64,000 nt of DNA from Adenophora triphylla var. japonica (Eukaryota > Streptophyta > Magnoliopsida > Asterales > Campanulaceae): positions 1-64,000 of the forward strand of contig JAFEMH010005374.1 of assembly GCA_022495995.1 (NCBI GenBank). The letters run 5' to 3'. Shown here one piece after another: positions 13,609 to 25,030 of the stretch. The first letter of the stretch is position 1, and the number at the start of each line of letters is the position of its first letter. The position numbers and the translations under genes are program-made. The notes under the pieces are model-generated. The model saw nothing but the letters and a program-made list of their open reading frames with translations, was not told where the DNA came from and searched no databases.

Positions 13609-14646
13609 ACAGACCTCAGCTTCTCCAATGGAGCACATCCTAAATCAATATTGCATGTTGGACAGCATTCTGTTTCGTCGTCACCGAGCAGCTTATAAAT
13701 GCATTTCCTGCAAACTAGATGAAGTTCAACAAACAGAAAGTTAGCATATCCATGTTTCATAAAGTGAGTGCTACAGATACTTTCTTATGTCTTTTTCGCC
13801 GACTTACATGCCATATCTTATCACTGCAAGGGAAAGTACAGAATTTTGTCTCTGCTATATCCTAAAATCAAAATTGTCACACAATATGACCCACCTGGTC
13901 TTTAACATAATATTTCCGACGAATTTTTGTGTGGGGAATGTTTTAGTAGTTTGTAATAAGTACTCCGAGTATAACATACTTAATTCTAGATAGAAATAAC
14001 ACGAAAGCCAAAGTGCTGTGTTAACCCCCAACATTTATCTGCGTATAAAAAGTCAAATGATAACTCAAAATTAGACCAAGACATACAAATAGAGCCACCA
14101 GGATATCTAAAGAGATTCAAAAACACAAATTGCCCTCAACTGCATGTAATACACAGTCAACAGAATACGGACATTGTTGGCCAAATTCAACTTATGCCGA
14201 AGTCTACACTCTCCATCTGAACTTGCTAATAATGTAAGTCATCATTTGATACAGAAGAATAATCACTCAATTCCATGGATTTGAACTATCACGCTACCGA
14301 ATTTACACTGAAACTAGATGATCATCCTCACTAACCAAACAAGCACTTACAAGATCTTATACGGACAATCAATAAAACAAAATAAACCCAGAGATCACTA
14401 TAGTCTACAAGTCAAACCCAACTGGAAGCACACACTGAAACCAGCTCAAACCAGATCACACACCCAAAATTCAATACAAATTCATCTAAAACAACTGAAT
14501 TTTTTGGAAGAGAAAGAAAGGGTAAACTCACAGGTATGCAGGCATTCGGAAATAGTGGTGGCGTCGCGAAAGAGCTTATTACAAAGAGGGCATGTCATGC
14601 ATGCCGCAATCGTCCCCCTCTTCACTTTCACTACCTGATTCGCCAT
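7870..14646 (-). CDS. DRIP: DRIP-type RING E3 ubiquitin ligase (DREB2A-interacting protein)
   Basis: Seven exons join in phase on the minus strand: 14646-14532, 13714-13615, 11082-10755, 10413-9965, 9836-9789, 8352-8280 and 8043-7870, giving 428 aa, close to Arabidopsis DRIP1/2. The N-terminus MANQVVKVKRGTIAACMTC leads into a C3HC4 RING with Cys19, Cys22, Cys35, His37, Cys40, Cys43, Cys56 and Cys59. A basic, Ser/Lys-rich middle follows. The C-terminal part (exons 5-7, with GSSAKEFVMVLAYARK near the end) is the ubiquitin-like RAWUL-type region. In Arabidopsis these ligases ubiquitinate the drought regulator DREB2A in the nucleus; function here is by homology. Two splice sites (after ...ASEN and after ...LRI) are short GTGAG donors that read through into stops if missed. 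The gene converges on the ankyrin/TPR gene; stop codons are about 0.85 kb apart. Confidence 0.93.
11225..11529 (+). mobile_element. 3' end of an RTE-type LINE (or its SINE) in DRIP intron 2
   Basis: In the + frame the segment around 11310 reads EWRAKIHVG, resembling the conserved C-terminus of plant RTE LINE polyproteins. It is followed by an (A/T)-rich TTTATT run (11340-11450), the motif CCCCAAATTATTTTGGGACT and a (TTG)n tail ending at 11529, a typical RTE/SINE 3' tail. Only the 3' end is present (5' truncated). Confidence 0.55.
11530..11788. mobile_element. Stowaway-like MITE in DRIP intron 2
   Basis: TACTCCCTCCGTGTCACGTG at the left and CACGTGACACAAAGGGAGTA at the right form TIRs flanked by TA. 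It was inserted directly against the (TTG)n tail of the LINE fragment. Each end contains a CACGTG G-box core. Confidence 0.85.
12305..13530. other. Remaining DRIP intron 2 sequence, no gene seen
   Basis: This is AT-rich intron between the MITE and exon 2. Several open frames of about 110 codons occur, but none shows a recognisable domain or splice structure. Confidence 0.6.
13571..13604. repeat. (GA)n microsatellite at the 5' end of DRIP intron 2
   Basis: Seventeen GA units lie a few bases downstream (transcript sense) of the exon 2 donor; in the transcript this is a CU-rich run. Confidence 0.9.
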
Positions 14647-15690
14647 CTCACTCCTGTCTAAAATCAAACACCAATCGGAATCTGCCCCCCCTTTCCAAAT
14701 TCACGTACCTACGCGGTGCATGATAGCAACATTCCCACGCCAAATTCACGTCAATAATCTTTCTCTCTTTCCCTATTGCCTGCATTCAATACACAACAAC
14801 CCAATCCACAATCAAACAACAGTAAACAAACACACAGAGATACACACACAACACAACAGCTGAACTGAACCCTCGTTATTACATGTATGTGTGTATGTAA
14901 GTCTAGAGAGAGAAAGTGGATGGATGAGAGAGAGGGAGAGATTGAAGAACCTGTGAATGAATCTGGGAGATTGACGAAATGGGTATGATGAATTTGTTGA
15001 GAAATAACGTGGGTTTGTGGCGGATTTGGACAAGAAGAAGGGAGCTGCGAGATGATGATCTGTTTGGGAGTCGAAATCGGCTTGAGTTTGCAATAGCATG
15101 GACCGAACAGTTTTTGGTTTTATATTACAAATAAATTTATTTTTGTTTTCATTTTTGGAAATAAATTAGGAATAGAAGAAAAGAAGGAAGAATAATAGAA
15201 GAGTCAATAAAGTCAGGGTGGGTGATAACGTGCGCGGGTGTGGATTGTAGAAAAAAACTGCGCACTTGCTCCGAAGGCGTGGTTGGAGTGCTGATTCGCG
15301 TGTCGTGGGGGGCGCAAATTAGTCTTTGCTGAAAATTTCAAGCAAAAATAAAGGCTACTCTACTTTTTTTTTTATTAAACGGTAAAAAATCCAAAATAAA
15401 TTTTTTAGCAAAACGCATTTATTATTCTCACACCAATTAATATATATTATCTCTGTGTCTCCGTTCTCGTTCTCAGTTTAAGATTCTTAATTTTTTTTTA
15501 TTTTTTTTTTTTGCTATGTCCCAGTTTAACATTATTAATTGCTTTATTACATAAAATAATAAGTAATAGAATCGACTTGTCATTTTCACAACAAAAACTT
15601 CCTACTCACTTTCTCTCTCCTGTTTTACTTTTCATACTTACAACATTTATTTTTTCTTAATTCTCGTGTCAAGTCAAACTAAAAACCTTA
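14647..15690. promoter_or_regulatory. DRIP 5' leader and upstream region
   Basis: The region upstream of the DRIP ATG contains CT/GA-rich leader-like sequence (14905-14945 as GAGAGAGA on +) and AT-rich DNA, with no other gene. Both DRIP and the MRS2 gene are on the minus strand, so the DRIP promoter lies between the two. Confidence 0.45.
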
Positions 15691-15691
15691 A

Positions 15692-15946
15692 TACTCCTTC
15701 CGGCCCAAAATGATTATCCCACTTTTTTTGTATTTATTACGAAGAAACTTTGAACAATAATTTAAGGTTGATTTAATTATACAAATGAAGATATAAAACT
15801 TGCAATTGATAGTATTATTGATGGTGTATCAATAATGAGTTTTAGATTTTCATTTGTATAGTTAAATAAACCTAAAATTATTGTTCAAAGTTCCTTCGTA
15901 ATAAAAGCAAAAAAAGTGGGACAATCATTTTGGGACGGAGGGAGTA
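15692..15946. mobile_element. Stowaway-like MITE (first of an adjacent pair)
   Basis: Left end TACTCCTTCCGGCCCAAAAT, right end ATTTTGGGACGGAGGGAGTA. Long inverted arms make almost the whole element a hairpin. Confidence 0.85.
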
Positions 15947-16194
15947 TACTCCCTCCGTCCCACAAATATGCAAAAAAAATTCCTTTTGGGTGTCCCACAA
16001 TAATCTACACTTTCCCAAAATGGAAATGGGACTCACTTCTCTCTACTCACAACACTTTTTAAATTTACTATTCTCTCCACTCATTCTCTTTCCTATTTTA
16101 CTTTTATACTCACAACACATTACCTTTATCACTTTTTACCTTAATCTCCGTGTCGGACCAAAAAGTTTATACAATTATGGGACGGAGGGAGAAT
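15947..16194. mobile_element. Stowaway-like MITE (second of an adjacent pair)
   Basis: TACTCCCTCCGTCCCACAAA at the left and GGGACGGAGGGAGAATGA at the right. It starts with the TA immediately after the previous element's TA, so the two insertions are back to back. The body is the GTTGTGAGT / ACTCATTCTCT family common in this window. Confidence 0.8.
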
Positions 16195-16654
16195 GATATA
16201 CGGAGTATGTCGGAAAGTAGGAAGTATTTACTATTTTCAATTCTAATATTCATATTCAGATTTAATATTATATTTTTTTTATAATTGACGTGCATAAGAT
16301 TTTTTTTATATATATAATTTAAAACGAAACGGAGATAGTAATTGCGTTATCTCCACAAAATTATCTCTTCTCCCATTTTGATTTATTATATAAAGATTTA
16401 ATTTAATTGAAAATAATTTTGTCCTGGCAATAAAGTAAATCACCTTTTCATTTTTTTGGTATCCTATGCATTGCAAATGTAATTACGTAAACAATAGTTT
16501 GCAACCATTGTTAGTATTGGCAAGATTTTACACCACGAATTAAATTAAATTAAATCGTTAACAAATATTGATGACTCACTAAGGAAATACTCTTGTCTAT
16601 GTTTCATAATTATAAAAAGATCAATTGAATCGCAATCCAAGTCCACATAAATTT

Positions 16655-16680
16655 ACTCTCTCTCTCTCTCTCTCCGTCCC
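16655..16680. repeat. (CT)n tract with a MITE-like CCGTCCC remnant
   Basis: A short CT microsatellite is followed by CCGTCCCAAATTGAATG, a lone end of a Stowaway-like element just beyond the MRS2 stop. Confidence 0.5.
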
Positions 16681-16797
16681 AAATTGAATGTTAAAAAGAC
16701 AGTCTTTTGAACATTCATTTTGAAACTATGAAAGCTGCCCTAGTACTCAAGGTTGAAGAAGAAGTATGATTGAAACCTCTCAACAAGAGAGCAAAAA

Positions 16798-19700
16798 TCA
16801 AGAACCGACGAGACCTTTGTGCCGAGCATAGGTTATTATTGACATAAAGATTGTTCCACAAACCAACCAAGTAAGCATCACTACCTATAAACATGCCAAA
16901 AATCACCAGTTTAGTAGGAGGTATGCTCCCTCAATGCAAATGTTGCAACAAGTTTTTAAAACCGGAGGAGCGGATTATAAGTAATGCATACCCATTTGAA
17001 GATATAGCCATGGTCTTCATTCCATGGATATGGAATATTCATGCCAAATATAGCAGCCACCAAGGAGTAAACCGACAAAGATACTGTGCCTGAACATAGG
17101 AACAGCTCCAACTGTATCAGCTGGTTTCTATGATTGTCCAACTGCAACCAATAACCAAACGCAGATCATAGATCATATATATAGTTAGTTATCCAGAAGA
17201 ATCAGATGCCAGATGCTGGCTGGCTTTCGATCAAGTTAATTGCCAAACCTGAATATTAATGTAATCCTCAGTATCATCAATGTATTCGCGCAGCTGGAAA
17301 CAAAACAATATCCAAAATTTGTATCAAATCTCTATTAAGATCTCCTACTTGGGCCAATAACTTGTACTCCCCCCGTCCCAAAATGAATGACCACTTTTAG
17401 GAAAATTTTGTCCCTTGATGTTTTTTTACCAAACTTTTTCACTATTCATTATATACTTGCAAAACTAAAGTTTAAAAAGTAGACGACAAAAATTTTCATA
17501 TACCTTAGCTACTAAAATTTATAAATAGGTTGGCTTTTTTTACGACAAGGATTTTCGTACACTTGAGCTACAAAAATTTACAAAAAGTTGGCTTTTTTAA
17601 ATTTCTCTTTAAATGAATAATGGACATTCATTTTGGGACAAAAGGAGTAGCGTCTTATGATAAACAAGCAACAAAATCCTTAAAATAATGCATACCCATC
17701 ATATAGACCATCTAAAAGAGAAACATGCACACTAGATCAAAGACAAGTAATGAAAAAGATGTGCTTACCGTGTTCAATTTGTTTAATGTTCCTTCGATTT
17801 GAATAAAGTAAGCCTGCAAAAAGGGACTAGGTTTCAGAACCAGGATAATAACTAACAGAAACAGGCCATAATAAGTTTTTAAACCTCAAGCAACATTTCT
17901 AGCTCCTCAATATCATTTTCCCCATGACTCATTGTTGTCTGACTTCCCCTACTTGCTCTGGATATTTTTGAACCAATAGTAGGAGACACTGGGGACCAAG
18001 TTGGGACACCTTCATCACTAATGGGTGAAGATCCAACGAAAAGTTTCCTCGACAAGTAAAGGTCAGCCATGTCACCATCGTCATCCAAAAGCTGTTCAAG
18101 TTCATCTCTTATCTGAAAAACAGGCTTTTGGTCAGACAAAGGCTAAACTGACGGGAGATTTACATATTCATCTCAATCCAAAATATACTCCCTTTGTCCC
18201 AAAACATTTGTCCAAAAATGTTTCAAATTTGCTCTTGATCAAGAGCAAATTTGAATTTTTTTGGACATTCGTTTTGGGACGGAGGGAATAATAGGAGAAT
18301 GTAAATAAAAGGAGTTAAGAGCTTGGGTGGGAATAGATGACATATAGGCTTACTTTCTGAACCCGATTGGTAAGCCTAGTCATTGCACTTTTCAGTTTAC
18401 GTACACGGTCCAGATTACGGCTGCTAATCTGCAGATGAATTGCATGTACTTAATTAGAAACAACATCAAGATGCTGACCGAGAAGAAGAACCACGTTAAA
18501 AGAGAATGAGAAATAAAACAAACAAAATGCTAGATGCTGGTTATTTGTGGCATTAAAACTAAAGTCAGGCACATTATCAAGTTCAAATCCGTTTGGGGGT
18601 GATCAATGCCTAGAGGATCTCTACATTCATTCTTTGAATAAAAAATAAAAAATTAGCACCAATATATTTTGAGAGGTCGAAATGTTGGTGCATCAATGAC
18701 AAAATTGTCTCAAAAGAATCCTATGAGATTTTCTTATGAACATTACAAATGCACAATAATTACTACTACCTCCCTTCCAACTTGAGTGTCCAGTTTTGTT
18801 CACGGTCCTTGACAAAGATGGACAGGCATTTTAGGGGAGGGGGAGTAATATTTACACAATGATTAACAGATGAACACATCAAATTTCAACTTCCCAGGAA
18901 GAGTCATATAAAATCAAGCATGTGTTATACAAAAAGCAGAACTAGAAGAAAGCTTAATAAGAGTTGCAGGGATGATATTTTAGTGAGCAAGATTCAACTC
19001 AATGAGAATAGTAGAAAGTCTACTTCATGACCAAGTTCCCACCTTGGATGTCAGCTCGTCTAAAGCAGGGTAAGCATCAGTCTCCAATTCTCTTGTTCGG
19101 GCATCCAGAAAGCTACAAATACCTTCTAGTGCTACTTCTAGAGCCCGAAATTCAAATGGGAAATCTACATCATGATTTCAATAGTATACCCATTGTCATT
19201 AAAGTAAAAAACAAACAACATAGTAAATGGATTTTATAAACGAGAACGTTAAATGAGATGGGTACCATTTTCTTCACTGTCTTCTGCATCATTTTGAGTG
19301 CCTGCAGGCTCTTCATCATCTCCTTGGCCTTGTGAAGTGGAATTTATGAGAGGCAATCTTCTTTGAAGTTCTTCCACAATTGGAACAACATTATCATCAA
19401 GCGGATCTCGAAGAAAGACCTACCCATTAAAACTACAAACCTCAAATTCTCAATCAAAACTAACACATAATACATCTTACAAGTAGCCTTGAATAGTTAT
19501 CTCAACTTTATTCCTAATTTTTATATGCTAGTATGGCAAGTGCATTCACATTTCACATGACCAACTACCGGTTTGCGCTGAAGCTCAAAATTTAGACAAT
19601 TACTTTGGCTATCAAACAAAAATATCCAAATTCAATGAAAATTCACAAAATTTGGAAATGAACAGCTAGCATAACCATCAAAATTTGTTTGAATTCTTCA

Positions 19701-20112
19701 TGAGCTAGAGAGAGAAACCTACCTCTTCGGTCGTAATTATCGCTTTAATATGCTGAAACCCCACAATTCAGACAAACAAAAAGGCAGTGATAAGTAATCT
19801 GAGAACAAGAATAACAAATCCTAAATTGATAAGAAGAATTCAGACCTCCAAATTGAGAACAATGGCGCGCTCCCTGCCTAGAATAGCAGAAGGATAAGAC
19901 AATAATGGATCAAGAATCCGAAGATCCCTAGCATGAATTGACACTCGGCGCATAATATCATACTTATCCAAATCCAATATCTTCCCGTCCCCGCAACTGT
20001 CCAGCAAAATCCAATTTCTAGAAACCGCCGTCTTTTTCTTCAACGATGCCGACTGCGCCTCAATCGCCACAACAACGGCCCCGTCATCTCCTTCTCCATC
20101 GCCACCGCCCAT
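16798..20112 (-). CDS. MRS2-3: MRS2/CorA-type magnesium transporter (MRS2-3-like)
   Basis: Ten exons close in phase on the minus strand: 20112-19846, 19752-19723, 19419-19266, 19164-19043, 18428-18354, 18112-17885, 17813-17769, 17293-17249, 17141-16992 and 16884-16798, giving 400 aa. The long N-terminal part carries the family blocks [41 protein letters not shown] and the coiled-coil [18 protein letters not shown]. The pore signature GMN is at residues 355-357 at the end of the first of two C-terminal transmembrane segments (about 336-354 and 373-390), and the protein ends [10 protein letters not shown]. The family forms pentameric Mg2+ channels in membranes. The block order and wording match the MRS2-3 clade better than MRS2-1 or -5. 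Introns contain three MITEs or remnants. All key residues are present. Confidence 0.93.
17365..17649. mobile_element. Stowaway-like MITE in MRS2 intron 7
   Basis: TACTCCCCCCGTCCCAAAAT at the left and ATTTTGGGACAAAAGGAGTA at the right, TA flanked. Internal repeats of GACAAAAATTTTCATA-type sequence. Confidence 0.8.
18186..18290. mobile_element. Short Stowaway-like MITE, near-perfect hairpin, in MRS2 intron 5
   Basis: About 105 bp. The ends TACTCCCTTTGTCCCAAAAC and GTTTTGGGACGGAGGGAATA are inverted, and the centre contains the palindrome TTCAAATTTGCTCTTGATCA with its full reverse complement, so the element folds along its whole length. Confidence 0.85.
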
Positions 20113-20360
20113 TATATCGACGGAAAACAGAGCATTCCGGTGAAAAGGAAGTGGAAATCGGAGATAATGGGAGTGGGAGGTATAATAATAGAGAGATGGG
20201 GGAATTATTGATATCGAAGTAAGGGGCCATTGATGGAACGTTTGGAAAGTAGTACGGACGATGGTAACAAAGTTTGTTCAGCAGTGAAAATGGCGTGGAG
20301 TGTGAGTGTGCGGGAAAAGGATGGGATTTCAATTCAAATAACGACAAATTTATTTAATTG

Positions 20361-20386
20361 TACTCCCTCAGTCCCATTATCACTTT
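20361..20386. mobile_element. Stowaway end remnant upstream of MRS2
   Basis: TACTCCCTCAGTCCCATTAT is a lone TIR about 250 bp upstream of the MRS2 start codon; no partner end was found. Confidence 0.4.
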
Positions 20387-20553
20387 CCTTGTTGGTGGGT
20401 AGTCCAACTTCAAATTTTCAAATTAGTGATTTCATGATGAATGAATGAACGAATGAAAAGAAGTGAACAGTATTTCGAATATTTATACTCTTATAATTAT
20501 AATGTTAATATATTTATAAAAAAATTATTCATTATACCCTTATAATTTTAATA

Positions 20554-20803
20554 TACTCCCTCCGTCCCATGATTATATAAATTTTTTGGCTCGACATGAA
20601 GATTAAGATAAAAAGTGATAAAGGTAATGTGTTGTGAGTGTAAAAGTAAAATAGGAGAGAGAATGAGTGGAGAGAATAGTAAATTTAAAAAGTGTTGTGA
20701 GTAGAGAAAAGTGGATTCCATTTTCATTTTGAAAAAGTATAGATTATTGTGGGTCGCCCAAAAAGGAATTTTTTTTTTATATATTTGTGAGACGGAGGAA
20801 GTA
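20554..20803. mobile_element. Stowaway-like MITE upstream of MRS2
   Basis: TACTCCCTCCGTCCCATGAT at the left, GTGAGACGGAGGAAGTA at the right, TA flanked. It has the same body family (GTTGTGAGT, GAGAGAGAATGAGTGGAGAG) as the other elements. Confidence 0.85.
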
Positions 20804-21226
20804 TTTAAAAAAAATCAATCATTAACTTACTATACTCCCACTTATTCTCTCTCCTATTAAATATTTTTAACTTTTACATTCTCTCTCCTCTAATTTTCTA
20901 CACACTTCCGGTTTTTACTCATTTTTTAAAAAAAAAAAAAAACTTAGAAAAAAATGTGCAAAGATGTCATGCCTCAATTGAAGTGGGAGGACGGAGTATA
21001 AATTAGGTGCCCGGCCCAGTTGTCATCGGCCCAATTGATATCACCCCGGAAGCTAGCCCATAATAAAAAAATGACATTTCTTTAACAAATGTCATTTCCT
21101 ATTTTTAGTTTGGTATTCTCTCAGTTTGTGAGAGCCTTTGAATTTCTTCCTTTGTTGTGAGCTTTTCTTTTTCCTCTTTGTTGAGTGCTTTGCGTATTAC
21201 TTTTGTGTTATCTAATCTCAATCTAT
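20804..21226. other. Intergenic sequence, no gene seen
   Basis: AT- and CT-rich DNA with another degenerate MITE body (20835-20998, ending GGGAGGACGGAGTA). The TCTAT just before 21227 is the left target duplication of the LTR element. Confidence 0.5.
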
Positions 21227-21979
21227 TGTTGTGAAATTGAGGGATCACCACATTCACTAGCTCATACTAGCAGTTATCAACATGGAGAAAATAAATCAAC
21301 ACATGATAATATGAAAGAACAAGAACACCACACACACAAGAACACAAGAATTGTTAACCCGGTTCACCACCACCTTTGGCTACATCCGGAGGCACCAAGC
21401 CAGGATATCACTATAATAATATATGAAGGATTACAATTTTACATATGCACTCACACAGATCTAGCATAGTAACTCTCCATGAGCAATCTCTCATATATAT
21501 TATCTCACCTCTCCAAGAACGCACAAAATAATACAGTCATGGCCGGGTTGTAGGATCGCCCCCATGGCTCTCCTAGGCCCCCGACCCCTCCTAGATACTA
21601 TTTTGTGGCTCTCCTTGATATCCTAACTTTCTCCCCTTTTTGGTACAAATATTATGGTGGTAGTCACAATATATTTATAGGGATACAAAACCTGCTCCTA
21701 ATCAAAACCTACCTTACCCAGAGTCCTTGAGACGGAAGGAGTATAACTTAAATAGGAAACAGAATCCGCTGCGAACAAAACCCTTCCCGACGCCAGCGCG
21801 ATCGCGCAGCACGCCCAGCGCGGTCGCGCACATCGACAGAAGATCATGCCCCCTCGATTGTCCTCCAAGCGCGGTCGCTCCAAACTCAGCGCGGCCGCCC
21901 TACGTGACAGAATCTCCTCCGACGATTTTCTTCCTCCATGGTTTTGATCCTCTCCTTGGTTTTGCCTCCAATCCCAACA
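21227..21979 (-). repeat. 3' LTR of the non-autonomous element
   Basis: 753 bp. On the minus strand it contains a TATA-like CTATAAATATATTG (about 21690-21670) and a GC-rich cluster with repeated GCGCGGTCGCGC-type words (21795-21900). Confidence 0.85.
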
Positions 21980-23100
21980 ATCTCCCACCTGGAGACATAA
22001 ACCACCATTGTGACATGCTCCCATCATACTCCCACCTGAGAATGATCCACCAAATATTTTACACCACCACGTTGAGCCTCCACGCTCCTCCACCATGAGC
22101 CTCCACGCCCAAGTAATAAGGCGAGTTGAAACCAAGCGACGCTTCAACCTCTCCGTGTTAGATCCTTCTTGCCTCCCCAAATCAACTTCTACCTTGATTT
22201 ATTTGCAAGACTAACTTCGCCTTCTCCCTCCTAGATCCACTCTCCTTGCAATGCTCCCCATGAAACTCGGACACACCTTGCTTCTTGCATTGTCTTCTTG
22301 TGGTCTCTTTTCCTCGCTCTCGTTAGGTACTTGTGATCGTCTCCTCGCCGCGCCTACATATTGTCACCTCTCCACCCTAACACACCGTTTATAGCTGTCT
22401 CTCCCTTTTACACCAACAGGCCGGTCTCCAAGCCTCTTGCTCCCACCCGGAACGAAATTTGATGTTGTTGGTAGAGTACAACATCCTCCTTACCCCTCAT
22501 CCGTCATTTGCGAGAACTCCTCCTCTTCCCACGTGGTCCAACCGACTTATACCACTCACCTTTGCAAGAAGAGATTGTATCAAAATAGGAAACAAATCAC
22601 CGCAAATTCCCACCCCGAGACACGGGCGGTCGCCCAACACGCCACGGGCGGTCGCCCAAGTTGGAATTCCCGAGCCATACTTTTCGTCCATGCGCGGCGG
22701 TCGCCCACCACCACCATGGGCGGTCGCCCAGCTCAACAAAAATTCCTCCACGATTTTCCTACTTGATCTCACCAACTCCTCCGACTTAGACTCCTTTTCT
22801 TTCATATTTTTCTCCAACCACCTTGACTGCCCCATAAACCCTTGAACATCTCCAGATCCGTCTTGATCTCTGCATCTCCAAAATTCCACCTCGAATTTCT
22901 GCAGATCTCAATAAGAAACAAACGAACTCTTCAGACTTACTGATCTTCCGCACGATCGTAGACCTATTTGGCACGTGTCTTTCTTCAACCATAAACCCTA
23001 GAAGCTCTCAAATCCCTGCACGTCTTCCACACGAAGAATCTGCACGAAAATCTGTTGTCTCTTTTCTTCACCTTGGATCTCTCCTAGATCTCGAACCAAA

Positions 23101-23112
23101 GCTCTGATACCA
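23101..23112 (-). other. Primer-binding site (initiator tRNA-Met type)
   Basis: The minus strand reads TGGTATCAGAGC, two bases (AC) after the LTR end. This is the classic plant retrotransposon PBS. Confidence 0.9.
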
Positions 23113-23114
23113 GT

Positions 23115-23872
23115 TGTTGTGAAATTAGGGGGATCACCACATCCACTAGCCCATACTAGCAGTCATCAACATGGAGAAAATAAATTAACACATGATAATA
23201 TGAAAGAACAAGAACACCACACACACAAGAACACAAGAATTGTTAACCCGGTTCACCACCACCTGTGGCTACATCCGGAGGCACCAAGCCAGGATATCAC
23301 TATAATAATATATGAAGGATTACAATTTTACATATGCACTCACACAGATCTAGCATAGTAACTCTCCATGAGCAATCTCTCATATATATTATCTCACCTC
23401 TCCAAGAACGCACAAAATAATACGATCCATTGCCGGGGATTGTAGGATCGCCCCCATGGCTCTCCTAGGCCCCCGGCCCCCTCCTAGATACTACTTTGTG
23501 GCTCTCCTTGATATCCTAACTTTCTCCCCTTTTTGGTACAAATATTATGGTGGTAGTCACAATATATTTATAGGGATACAAAACCTGCTCCTAATCAAAA
23601 CCTACCTTACCCAGAGTCCTTGAGACGGAAGGAGTATAACTTAAATAGGAAACAGAATCCGCTGCGAACAAAACCCTTCCCGACGCCAGCGCGGTCGCGC
23701 AGCACGCCCAGCGCGGTCGCGCACATCGACAGAAGATCATGCCCCCTCGACTGTCCTCCAAGCGTGGTCGCTCCCAACTCAGTGCGGCCGCCCTACGTGA
23801 CAGAATCTCCTCCGACGATTTTCTTCCTCCATGGTTTTGATCCTCTCCTTGGTTTTGGCTCCAATCCCAACA
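23115..23872 (-). repeat. 5' LTR of the non-autonomous element
   Basis: 758 bp. Very similar to the other LTR; differences include a few base changes and short indels (for example CCATTGCCGGGG versus CATGGCCGGG near 23430). The shared TSD and high similarity point to a fairly recent insertion. Confidence 0.85.
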
Positions 23873-23877
23873 TCTAT

Positions 23878-25030
23878 CACATTGCGAAAATAATAAATTG
23901 CTTGTCGATTTGATTTATATATCTCCGAACAATAACATCTCACGTTTATGTTTGTAAGGAAGGTTTTCAACTAATCTTTCGATCAATTCCGGGCTTATAC
24001 GGAACCGTATGTTATCCATTTGAAAACCTCGCAAGAGCGTGTTCATGAATAACTAGATTACGTTGACTTATTCAAACATATCGAGTTGTGCTTCGTGTTT
24101 ATAATTATTTCTCAATGGGTTTAGTTGATTGTCGAGGTAATGTTTTGGCCGATTTGAAGTGACTATAAAACATGGATTGTGCTTGAACAGTATCTTGGGT
24201 TTAATGGGTTTGGGCCGAATTATACTTAGTACAGGCCTTGCTCGCTAATAGGGGTAAATACCAGTAGGGTTCGCGAGATGCGACAAGAATAAGGAAGCAA
24301 GGGAGTGCGACATGCGGGAAGAGTTAATGGTAAAGGATAATCCGATGACGCTAACCTTTTAGCGACAAGTTCGAGTAGTAGAACCACCATTGCCTTTTCC
24401 TTCCTTTGGAGGGAGGTGGCCACCAGGCGAGTGACTAGTAGGTCATGAAAGATTGCAGTACTGCCACGTGGCCCCCTCCCCATAACTGTCAACAGTGTGA
24501 AGCAATGGGATGAGCAGTACTTTCATACCAACTTTGTGGGTAGTTGACCCAAAGAGCAGGAATGGCCGACACGTGTCCTTAGAAGTATGGTTCATGGTTG
24601 TGTTGTGATATAAATAGGTGAAAGTCAGCATTATTAGGTAAGTTCTATTATCTCTCTAAAAACTCTTCTTTTCACCATTCTCTCCATTGATATTTCTTTA
24701 AAACTGTTATTGATTCTCACGTCGGAGGGGTTTTATCGGAGTCACCCTCGGTTTAGTTCACCATTGTTTGCGTGTGTGTAGGATCCAAGATGGGTCATCC
24801 CAAGAAGACTAGCCGGAGTATCCATTGGAGTAGCTGGAGGTCCAGTTCCTGTGCAACACCATTTTTCAGTATAGCATCACGATTATATTTCTTGGACTTC
24901 TTTTATGTTTGTATTGTAACTTTTTGCAAGCCCCACTGTTTGGATTGATCATCCAGTGTTTACTTATAGCCAACTCTTTATTATTTGCAAAATGCTAATA
25001 AACTTCAAAAAAAAAAAAAAAGTTAATAAA
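23878..25030. other. Gene-free region with TATA-like site and a poly(A)-ended segment
   Basis: A TATAAATAGG-type box lies at 24609-24619 on the + strand. Downstream sequence reaches AATAAACTTC followed by a run of A residues (about 25007-25021). This could be a retroposed transcript or a solo-LTR-like remnant. No conserved protein was recognised; open frames here are short. Confidence 0.35.

Larger units (their letters stand above)
21227..23872 (-). mobile_element. Non-autonomous LTR retrotransposon (LARD/TRIM-like)
   Basis: Two long direct repeats (21227-21979 and 23115-23872) begin TGTTGTGAAATT and end CCCAACA, flanked by the 5-bp target duplication TCTAT (21222-21226 and 23873-23877). On the minus strand the first LTR is followed by TGGTATCAGAGC (23112-23101), a primer-binding site complementary to initiator tRNA-Met. 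A purine-rich AGGTGGGAGAT precedes the other LTR. The about 1.1 kb interior has no gag, protease, reverse transcriptase or integrase, so the element would depend on another element's proteins. Confidence 0.88.

Noticed and set aside
21698..22889. Open frames of 123-160 codons in the LTR element
   Set aside because: They overlap on both strands, contain only GC-rich repeated words, and differ from retrotransposon proteins.
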